9,242 nucleotides of DNA from Mycobacterium sp. (GTDB lineage: Bacteria; Actinomycetota; Actinomycetes; Mycobacteriales; Mycobacteriaceae). A model generated the notes under the pieces. It had not been told where the DNA came from and ran no database searches. It saw only the letters and a program-made list of their open reading frames with translations. Location: NCBI GenBank assembly GCA_018500005.2, contig JAHBAP020000406.1, positions 1-9,242 of the forward strand, written 5' to 3'. Both the position numbers and the translations under genes were made by a program. Shown one piece after another: positions 1 to 5,556 of the stretch. Numbering within the stretch: the first letter of the stretch is position 1; each line of letters opens with the position of its first letter.

Positions 1-19
1 AGATGTGTATAAGAGACAG
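1..19 (+). other. Tn5/Nextera sequencing adapter (transposase mosaic end)
   Basis: The first 19 bases are exactly AGATGTGTATAAGAGACAG, the transferred-strand mosaic end used in Nextera tagmentation libraries. This is read directly from the sequence. It is a library-preparation remnant left at a contig end and not genomic DNA. Genome sequence begins at about base 20. It interrupts the decarboxylase gene, which would otherwise continue leftward: translation of the adapter bases in that gene's frame adds six meaningless residues after the conserved FLWD motif. Confidence 0.95.
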
Positions 20-1497
20 TCCCATAGGAACACCAGGTCCGCCTTGATGGCCAGACATTCCTCCATGACCCTTTGCACGTCGTAGACGATTCCGTCGAAG
101 GTGCAGTTGGTCAGCGCGATCATCTTGACGCGGTCGAGTTTCCCGGCCCGGCGCAGCATCAACAACTTCGATTTGATCTCGCGCAACGAGACGGCGCCGT
201 ACATCGTGTAGTCGTTGAGCGGATAGGCCTCGAGATAGATGACGTTGGCCCCGCCCAGCATCATGCCGTAGTGATGGGACTGATGGCAGTTGCGATCAAG
301 CAGGACGATGTCGCCCGGCGCCACCAGGGATTGCGTGACAATCTTGTTCGCCGTAGACGTCCCGTTGGTGACGAAGTAGGTCTGCCTCGATCCGAAGGTC
401 TCTGCGGCGAGTTGCTGCGCCTCGCGCAGCGGGCCGGTGGGCTCGAGCAACGAATCCAGGCCGCCGCAGGTGGCCGAGGTCTCGGCCATGAAGATGTCCA
501 GTCCGTAGAAGTCCACCATGTCGCGGATCCAGTGCGACTTGATGATCGACTTCCCTTGCGAGATGGGTAGTGCGTGGAACACCCCGGTGGGACGTTGGCT
601 GTACTCCTTGAGCGCGCTGAAGAACGGGGTGCGGTATCTGGCGTCGACACCTTGCAGCAGGCTCAGATGCAACTCGAGCAGACCTTCCCGGGCGTGGAAA
701 CCCCTCCGGAAGTCCTTGCCCAGCCGGCCCGCGACGTTCTCGACGTCGACTTCGGTCATCAGGTAGAGATCCAGTTCGGGGCGCAGATCGCGAAGCGCCG
801 CCGCCAAGATGGCCAAACGTTCGTCATAGGACTGGTCTTCGCTGAGCCGGTCGGCGATATTGGAGTCGACAAATTCGGCCAGCGCCGAAACGTCCCTGGT
901 CGCTTGAGCGCCGAACCGCCGACCGATCACGACGGCCTGGATATTGACGTTGAGGCGTGCGGCGATCAGTGCCTCCGCCGCGTTGGGCACCACCACCGGC
1001 TCGTAGACGAACTCGTCGTCCTGCCGACGCCAGCCGTGGGCCTCTTTGCGAAGGTTGCGTTCCTGGGCCTCGCTCAGCGACTCGACGACGAGGACCTCGA
1101 AATACAGTGGCTCCCGCTTGCCAACCGGCTGAGTGTCCATCCGGTGCAGATCGGTGGAGCCGTCCTCATCGTCACCGGCGGCGTCGAGTGCACCGGATCG
1201 GTAGGTCCCGTGAGTCAGCGCATGGTTGATGAAGACGACGGCCTGGGCGAACTTGTCATAGTCCCCGCCGGTGAACATGCGGTTGAGCCTGGCGAACTGG
1301 GCGCCACCGGGATAGGCCCAGTACAGCTCGAGTGGCGCCAACCGGACCAGCAACGCCCGACAGGTCTGCTGGTGATCGTCGATGGGCCTGCCCAACGTGG
1401 CGAGCCGGGCCAGTTGTCCGGCAGCGTCCTCCAGCCGGCACCAGGTGTCAGCGCGTAGCTGCCAGACACTGTTGTAGACGCGTGCCGCCGTTGCCAT
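20..1497 (-). CDS. Orn/Lys/Arg decarboxylase-family PLP enzyme, C-terminus cut off by contig end
   Basis: Open from ATG at 1497 to the left edge without a stop, giving about 493 codons. Visible fold-type-I PLP decarboxylase motifs are: NGTSTANK (about residues 378-385), the phosphate-binding loop; DRNCHQSHH (401-409), whose His405 should stack on the PLP ring; TNCTFDG (463-469); and FLWD (490-493), whose Asp would pair with the pyridine nitrogen. Residues 1-300 are a divergent N-terminal region. The family resembles the M. tuberculosis Rv2531c type (roughly 950 residues, from memory), so about half is missing, including the Schiff-base lysine. The start is supported by a strong GGAGGGG ribosome site 5 nt upstream. 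It follows gabD2 by 33 bp on the same strand, so co-transcription is likely. The substrate (ornithine, lysine, arginine or another amino acid) cannot be told from this part. Confidence 0.88.
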
Positions 1498-1502
1498 GGA
1501 AA

Positions 1503-1509
1503 CCCCTCC
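1503..1509 (-). promoter_or_regulatory. Ribosome binding site of the decarboxylase gene
   Basis: On the minus strand GGAGGGG lies 5 nt before ATG 1497, inside the 33-bp gap after the gabD2 stop. It fixes the decarboxylase start. It also suggests independent translation initiation on a shared transcript with gabD2. Confidence 0.75.
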
Positions 1510-1530
1510 GCGCCGATCAGCCGGACCGAA

Positions 1531-3087
1531 CTAGTTCCGTCCGGGGAGCTTCATCACCGTTCGGACCATCGGGAACAGCGACTTCTGCCAGAGCTCGGCC
1601 GGCATGCCGAACGGCGGGTCCAGATTGAGCACCCGGGCTGTCGCGATCGTCTGCGCCTCGGTGTATTTCAGCAAGCCCTCCGGGCCGTGGCGGCGGCCGA
1701 CGCCGGAGATGCCCATACCGCCCATCGGGGCGCTCAGACTACCCCAAGCGAAAGCATAGCCCTCGTTGACATTGACTGTCCCGCAATGCAATTGAGCGGC
1801 GATGCGCTCCCCCTCGGCGTCCGATCCCGCCCAGACGCTGGCGTTTAGCCCGTATTCGGTGTCGTTGGCCTTGTCGATGGCCTCCTCGACGCTGGCGACC
1901 GGGTAGATCGACACCAGCGGGCCGAATGTCTCGTCGCGGGCGCATTCCATTTGTTCGGTGACGCCGGTCAGCACGGTCGGCTCGTAGAACAGCGGCCCGA
2001 TATCGGGACGTGCCTTCCCACCGGCGATGACCTTGGCGCCCTTGGTCTTTGCGTCCTCGACGTGGGCGGCGGTGTTCTCCACCTGCCCCTCGGAAATGAG
2101 GCTGCCCATATCGGCGGAGAAGTCGTACCCGGCGCCGAGTTTCATCTTCCGGACCGCGTCCCCGAACTTGGCGGTGAACTCCGCGGCGATGCTCTGCTCG
2201 ACGTAGATCCGCTCGATCGAGATGCACAACTGCCCGGCGTTGGAGAAGCAGGCCCGCGTGGCGGCGGCGGCCACCTTGTCCAGGTTGGCCCCCCGCGTGA
2301 TGATCATCGGGTTCTTCCCGCCGAGTTCGGCCGAGAAACCGATCAACCGGCGGCCGCACTTCTCGGCGAGTTCCCTGCCGGTCGCGGTCGACCCGGTGAA
2401 CATGAGGTAGTCACACCCCTCGAGGATCGCCGTACCGACCACAGATCCGGGACCGGGCACAACCGCGTAGAGGTCACGCGGCAGTCCGGCCTCATAGAGC
2501 AGGTCTGCGCAGGCCAGTGCACTGTAAGGGGTCTGGCTGTCCGGCTTGAGCACGACCGCGTTGCCCGCGATGAACGCCGGCACGGCGTCGGAGGCGGTCA
2601 GGGTCATCGGGTAGTTCCACGGCGAGATGATCCCGACGACGCCCTTGGGCTGGTAGCCCACCGTGGTCTTGCCGATCGCCGGCAGGAGCGATTGCACTGC
2701 GCGTGTCTTGAGCAGGTCTTCTGAAACACGCGCGTAGTAGTTGGCGTTGGCGGTGAGGTCGATGAGTTCCTCCTGCGCGGCCCACCGGGCTTTACCGGCC
2801 TCGGCCTGCAACAGGTCCATCAGGAAGTCGCGGTTCTCGACGACCAGGTCGCGATAGCGCCGGATGACGGCGACGCGCTCGGAGACCGGTCGTTCGACCC
2901 ACTGAGCCTGTGCCGCGCGCGCTTTGACGAACGCCCTCTCTACATCCTCGGCGGTGCCGACTGGAATTGTCGCCAGGGGACGGCCGGTGAAGACCTCCTC
3001 CACCGTCCTGGTGGGCCGGGCGGCGGGGTCCTCGATGGCCGCAAGGGAACGCAAGCGTTCGAAGACGTTGGCTGCTGGAGCGGGCAT
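1531..3087 (-). CDS. gabD2: Succinate-semialdehyde dehydrogenase GabD2
   Basis: A 518-residue aldehyde dehydrogenase that oxidises succinate semialdehyde to succinate with NAD(P)+ in the cytosol, linking GABA and 2-oxoglutarate catabolism to the TCA cycle. Full-length aldehyde dehydrogenase motifs are present: SPWNYP with Asn158 (oxyanion), Lys181 in LKPDSQTP (cofactor), FTGS at 230-233 (nucleotide loop), general base Glu254 in ELGGKN and catalytic Cys288 in NAGQLCIS. The opening (MPAPAANVFERLRSL) and ending (VMKLPGRN) match the M. tuberculosis GabD2 protein as I remember it, including the 518-residue length. ATG 3087 has a GAGGTGG ribosome site at 3092-3098. It heads a probable two-gene unit with the decarboxylase. 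The exact substrate is inferred from family similarity. Confidence 0.95.
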   Translation of the reverse strand: MPAPAANVFERLRSLAAIEDPAARPTRTVEEVFTGRPLATIPVGTAEDVERAFVKARAAQAQWVERPVSERVAVIRRYRDLVVENRDFLMDLLQAEAGKARWAAQEELIDLTANANYYARVSEDLLKTRAVQSLLPAIGKTTVGYQPKGVVGIISPWNYPMTLTASDAVPAFIAGNAVVLKPDSQTPYSALACADLLYEAGLPRDLYAVVPGPGSVVGTAILEGCDYLMFTGSTATGRELAEKCGRRLIGFSAELGGKNPMIITRGANLDKVAAAATRACFSNAGQLCISIERIYVEQSIAAEFTAKFGDAVRKMKLGAGYDFSADMGSLISEGQVENTAAHVEDAKTKGAKVIAGGKARPDIGPLFYEPTVLTGVTEQMECARDETFGPLVSIYPVASVEEAIDKANDTEYGLNASVWAGSDAEGERIAAQLHCGTVNVNEGYAFAWGSLSAPMGGMGISGVGRRHGPEGLLKYTEAQTIATARVLNLDPPFGMPAELWQKSLFPMVRTVMKLPGRN

Positions 3088-3122
3088 GTCGCCACCTCAC
3101 GGGTCGCTGGGTCGTTGCGGCC

Positions 3123-3128
3123 AGCCTA
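3123..3128 (-). promoter_or_regulatory. Candidate -10 box of the gabD2 promoter
   Basis: On the minus strand the hexamer TAGGCT fits the mycobacterial TANNNT -10 pattern. It lies in the 73-bp gap between the small upstream gene and gabD2 and would give a leader of roughly 28 nt containing the ribosome site. No clear -35 is seen. The alternative is read-through from the upstream small gene. This is an inference from pattern only. Confidence 0.3.
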
Positions 3129-3160
3129 TCCATTGCGGAGGTTGACCCGGGGCGCAAGTC

Positions 3161-3412
3161 CTAGAAGGGCGGCGGGTCGTTCGCCGCAAGCTCGGCGATT
3201 CGGGCGGCGTGCGCTCTGGCGCACTCGGCGTTGATCTTCGCGCGAATTGTTCGTTCGCGGTCGATTCGCGCCCTCCGGTCTTCGTTCAGCGGCCCGGCGG
3301 ACGTAAAGCTCACGACGGCGGCCAGCCTGCGAGCGATGAGCACCGACTCGCCCCGGGCGGACTCCCTGATCCTATCGATCAGAACAGCATCGGTTGTTGA
3401 AGTATCGAACAT
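3161..3412 (-). CDS. Miniature 13E12 (DUF222)-like protein, 83 aa
   Basis: The first ~33 residues (MFDTSTTDAVLIDRIRES, then ESVLIARRLAAV) resemble the start of mycobacterial 13E12-repeat/DUF222 proteins. The last ~38 residues (from about DRRARIDRER to the terminal NDPPPF) resemble their usual charged C-terminus ending in PPPF. Those proteins are normally about 400-500 residues with an HNH nuclease domain, which is absent here, so this looks like an internally deleted derivative. The resemblance is from memory of the family and not an alignment. ATG 3412 is preferred over the in-frame GTG at 3436, because a TAGAAT box sits 7 nt before it (leaderless start). It precedes gabD2 by 73 bp on the same strand. 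Whether it is expressed or functional is unknown. Confidence 0.5.
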   Translation of the reverse strand: MFDTSTTDAVLIDRIRESARGESVLIARRLAAVVSFTSAGPLNEDRRARIDRERTIRAKINAECARAHAARIAELAANDPPPF

Positions 3413-3419
3413 ATTTTCG

Positions 3420-3425
3420 ATTCTA
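3420..3425 (-). promoter_or_regulatory. -10 box of a leaderless promoter (TAGAAT)
   Basis: On the minus strand TAGAAT is followed by seven bases (CGAAAAT) and then ATG at 3412. In mycobacteria a TANNNT box about 7 nt before an ATG is the usual layout of a leaderless transcript, whose first base is the A of the start codon. No Shine-Dalgarno sequence is present in front of this start, which fits. Confidence 0.5.
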
Positions 3426-3459
3426 GGTGCGCCCACCGACCGAATTGCGCGATACCACC

Positions 3460-3639
3460 TCAGGGCGCAGGCGGCGCCGCCGCCCGAGCGTCCAGGTCTG
3501 TTGAAATGCCGTTTTCGGTCATGCAGACGATGAACGGATCCGAGGAGTCATCAGGTGTTGCATTCGCGGCCGGCGGCCCGATCAGCACCACCGCGGCCAG
3601 CGCGACGCTGACCAGATGACGGACAAGCAGGTGCGACAT
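3460..3639 (-). CDS. Small putative secreted protein, 59 aa
   Basis: Begins MSHLLVRHLV with a hydrophobic core to about residue 21 and an ANA signal-peptidase site at 25-27, predicting export by Sec and a mature peptide of about 32 residues. The mature part has one cysteine (Cys39 in FIVCMTENGIST) and an Ala/Pro-rich end. The CMTENGI stretch recalls the short secreted mycobacterial proteins in which a Cys-M-x-x-x-G-I motif is followed by a longer helical part. Here the protein stops early, so it may be truncated. ATG 3639 is chosen over GTG 3642 because AAGGGAG (3645-3651) is 5 nt away, which is better spacing. Divergent from the mycolyltransferase-like gene. Function not recognised. Confidence 0.5.
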   Translation of the reverse strand: MSHLLVRHLVSVALAAVVLIGPPAANATPDDSSDPFIVCMTENGISTDLDARAAAPPAP

Positions 3640-3674
3640 CACGTCTCCCTTCGCTCCGGTGGCAACCGCGTCGA

Positions 3675-3733
3675 AGCTATGACCGGCCGATGAGCGCCGA
3701 TTAGCGCCCAGCTATGAGCCGGCTATGAGCCGC
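3675..3733 (+). repeat. Helically spaced direct repeats in a divergent promoter region
   Basis: Five related elements occur in a row with ATGA-type cores starting at 3679, 3690, 3700, 3714 and 3725 (spacings 11, 10, 14, 11). The last two are identical 11-mers in tandem (GCTATGAGCCG at 3711-3721 and 3722-3732). The second and third form a tandem 10-mer with one mismatch (CGATGAGCGC, CGATTAGCGC). They lie in the 174-bp region between two divergent genes for exported proteins, where they could bind a regulator cooperatively on one DNA face. The repeats are seen directly; the regulatory role is inferred. I see no confident promoter hexamers for the rightward gene in the rest of this region. Confidence 0.55.
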
Positions 3734-3813
3734 AACGTCAACTCGACGTGTAGTACCGATCTGAGTGGGTAGCCCTGACGGGACCGGTATTTCATTCGAC
3801 TCAGGGAGAATCC

Positions 3814-4836
3814 GTGCGCGCACAATCGACTACCACCGGACTGTTATTGATCGGCTGCCCAGTGGCAGCTGCATTACTTTTCTCCCCCGCCGCAGCCGCC
3901 GACGACGGGACGCCGTCGCCGGTGCTTCCGGAACTCGTCGCCCAGACGAACAATGGTGTCGAGATCCAACACATCACCGATCGTTGGGACAAGGTGTCGG
4001 TCTTCTCCCCCTCGATGAACAAGCTCGTCGTCAACGACGTCTATAAGGCGCCCAATCCCGGCGCCCCGACCTTCTATCTGCTGCCCGGAATAGACGGCGG
4101 CGACAACCTCGACCCCGGGACGAACTTCGCGCCCGGTTCCAAGAGCTGGTTCGGAATGACCGACATCCAGGGCTTTTTCGCCGACAAGAACGTCAACGTT
4201 GTCTCGCCCCTGGGCGGCCAGTTCAGTTGGTACACCAACTGGGTCAACGACGCGAGCAAGCAGTACCAGACCTATATGACCCAGGAACTGCCACCGGTGA
4301 TCAACACCACTTACGGCGCCAACGGCGTCAACGCCGTCGGGGGCCTGTCGAGTACCGGCGGCACCGCGATCGACTATGCGGTTCAGGCTCCCGGGGTATA
4401 CCGGGCAGTCGGCTCCTACAGCGGCTTTCCGGCGGTCTCCGATCCGCCTGCCCCACAACAGGTCGCCGCCACCCTGATCGGTGGCGGCGCGAGCGCGGAC
4501 AACATGTGGGGTCCACTGGGCGGTCCGGGTTGGGTCACCCACGACCCGGCCAAGAATGTCGACAAACTCCGCGGCGTGGCCATCTACGCGGCGGCCTCCG
4601 GCGGTGGCCAGGGATCGGTGGACAAGCTCATGCCCAATTCCGGCCCCAACATCGCCGGAGGGTTCATCGAGGGCGTCGTCGCGGACAGCACCAGGAAATT
4701 CGCCGAGGCCGCTCAAGCTGCCCATGTACCGGTGAATTACGTTGTCCGACCTGAGGGTTCGCACACCTGGGGCCTTTTCGAATCCGAGATGCAGGAGTCC
4801 TGGAACACCACGATAGGACCCGCCCTGGGGCAGTAG
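3814..4836 (+). CDS. Exported antigen-85-fold mycolyltransferase-like esterase
   Basis: 340 residues, alpha/beta-hydrolase of the antigen 85/mycolyltransferase family. A Sec signal peptide covers about residues 1-29 (AAAA before DDG). Family landmarks in order: SPSMNK (65-70), YLLPGIDG (88-95), SPLGGQFSWYTNW (131-143), nucleophile Ser179 in GGLSSTGG, MWGP (231-234), Glu286 in GGFIEGVV and His317 in GSHTW, so the Ser-Glu-His triad is intact. Classical Ag85 proteins attach mycolic acids to trehalose and arabinogalactan outside the membrane. Here the trehalose-contacting DGLR is PGID and the conserved VYC cysteine is alanine (Ala259), so substrate may differ. GTG 3814 has AGGGAG 5 nt upstream. 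It converges on the TetR gene with only 5 bp between stops. Confidence 0.85.
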   Translation: MRAQSTTTGLLLIGCPVAAALLFSPAAAADDGTPSPVLPELVAQTNNGVEIQHITDRWDKVSVFSPSMNKLVVNDVYKAPNPGAPTFYLLPGIDGGDNLDPGTNFAPGSKSWFGMTDIQGFFADKNVNVVSPLGGQFSWYTNWVNDASKQYQTYMTQELPPVINTTYGANGVNAVGGLSSTGGTAIDYAVQAPGVYRAVGSYSGFPAVSDPPAPQQVAATLIGGGASADNMWGPLGGPGWVTHDPAKNVDKLRGVAIYAAASGGGQGSVDKLMPNSGPNIAGGFIEGVVADSTRKFAEAAQAAHVPVNYVVRPEGSHTWGLFESEMQESWNTTIGPALGQ

Positions 4837-4841
4837 CCCGA

Positions 4842-5468
4842 TCAGACGTTCTGAGCCGACAGCCTCGTCGAGGAGAGGGCCAGTGCGGTCATGAAATCGA
4901 CGAGTTTGTCGCGCCCCGTATCCAGGTCGCCGCGCATCCACATCGCACTCAATTCGAGGCATCCGCTGATGATCGTCAAGGCCATCAGTCGGGAGTCCTC
5001 CTCGGAGGGAGCATCCTGACCCAGCAGTGGCCTGCCGGCCACCATCACCTCGGCCAGTGTGGTCACGAGTTCCTGACGTTTAGCACGCAGTTGCTCGCTG
5101 GACTGAGACTCGATCAGGAACCGCCCATGCCGCGGGTCGACGGTCAGGAAATCGACGGCCGTGACAACGCAAGCCCGAATCCGGGCGGCCACTTCCGGTT
5201 CGGTGGCGGCGATGGCGCCGTTGAACGCCGCACCCACATGGAAGATGAGGTCGTCGTTGAGCGCCGTCAACACCTCGTCACAGTCCCGGAACTGCTCGTA
5301 GAAATACCTGTCGTTGAGCCCGGCCGCCGCGCAGATCGCCTTCACGCCAAGGCCTTTGACTCCCCGCTGGGCTACAACCTCCAAAGTGGCATCCAGCAGG
5401 GCAGCCCGGCGCCGTTCGCGGCGCTGTTCTGCGCTGGCTCCGGCGTAGGTGCGAGCCTGGATCGTCAC
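4842..5468 (-). CDS. TetR-family transcriptional regulator
   Basis: 208 residues. An N-terminal TetR helix-turn-helix lies at about residues 16-62, including the recognition-helix region AAGLNDRYFYEQF, typical of the family. The rest is a ligand-binding/dimerisation domain too divergent to assign a ligand. GTG 5468 is chosen because AGAGGA (5475-5480) lies 6 nt upstream. A longer in-frame start at 5516 would lie within the operator and lacks this support. It is divergent from the DUF2236 gene across 88 bp holding a perfect inverted repeat. By usual TetR logic it represses both that gene and itself, with release by an unknown small molecule. Confidence 0.9.
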   Translation of the reverse strand: MTIQARTYAGASAEQRRERRRAALLDATLEVVAQRGVKGLGVKAICAAAGLNDRYFYEQFRDCDEVLTALNDDLIFHVGAAFNGAIAATEPEVAARIRACVVTAVDFLTVDPRHGRFLIESQSSEQLRAKRQELVTTLAEVMVAGRPLLGQDAPSEEDSRLMALTIISGCLELSAMWMRGDLDTGRDKLVDFMTALALSSTRLSAQNV

Positions 5469-5503
5469 GGGGTGTCCTCTTGACAGGTCGTTTGATCTGG
5501 TGA

Positions 5504-5509
5504 AGCCTA
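5504..5509 (-). promoter_or_regulatory. Candidate -10 box of the tetR promoter
   Basis: On the minus strand TAGGCT fits TANNNT and would place transcription start near 5497, giving a leader of about 29 nt that includes the AGAGGA ribosome site. It touches the left arm of the inverted repeat, consistent with autoregulation. Pattern-based inference. Confidence 0.35.
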
Positions 5510-5529
5510 GCACCAAATATTCTGGTGCT
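5509..5529. promoter_or_regulatory. Probable TetR operator (perfect inverted repeat)
   Basis: AGCACCA (5509-5515) and TGGTGCT (5523-5529) are perfect reverse complements separated by seven A/T-rich bases (AATATTC). The length and symmetry suit a TetR dimer. It is centred in the divergent intergenic region between the regulator and the DUF2236 gene and overlaps candidate -10 boxes in both directions. The repeat is directly visible; binding is inferred from position. Confidence 0.75.
5518..5523 (+). promoter_or_regulatory. Candidate -10 box for the DUF2236 gene
   Basis: TATTCT fits the mycobacterial TANNNT consensus and falls in the operator spacer, so a bound repressor would block it. It predicts a start near 5530 and a ~27-nt leader carrying the GGAGG site at 5546-5550. 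A perfect TTGACA at 5480-5485 is too far upstream (32 bp) to be its -35. Confidence 0.4.
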
Positions 5530-5556
5530 GGAGTTCACCACTTTTGGAGGTGCCGG

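Noticed and set aside
574..1458. Long plus-strand open frame (294 codons) opposite the decarboxylase
   Set aside because: It lies wholly antisense to a frame with recognisable PLP-enzyme motifs, has no family features, and is the usual GC-rich shadow.
3847..3858. Lipobox-like LIGC (residues 12-15) in the mycolyltransferase-like signal peptide
   Set aside because: The hydrophobic region continues well past the cysteine to an AAAA cleavage site, and antigen-85 relatives are not lipoproteins; ordinary Sec cleavage is more likely.
4842..4854. Short hairpin TCAGA-CGT-TCTGA at the convergent gene ends as a terminator
   Set aside because: The stem is only 5 bp with no T-run and lies inside the tetR coding end; too weak to call.
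3874..4962. 362-codon minus-strand open frame opposite the mycolyltransferase-like gene
   Set aside because: It overlaps two well-supported genes and has no recognisable motif; the opposite strand has an intact catalytic triad and signal peptide.
5480..5485. Perfect TTGACA as a -35 box
   Set aside because: No -10 hexamer lies 16-19 bp downstream on the plus strand, and it overlaps the tetR ribosome-site region, so it is probably chance.
5449..5556. Longer N-terminus for the DUF2236 protein
   Set aside because: The extension would read back through the operator into the tetR coding region; GTG 5557 has a good ribosome site.
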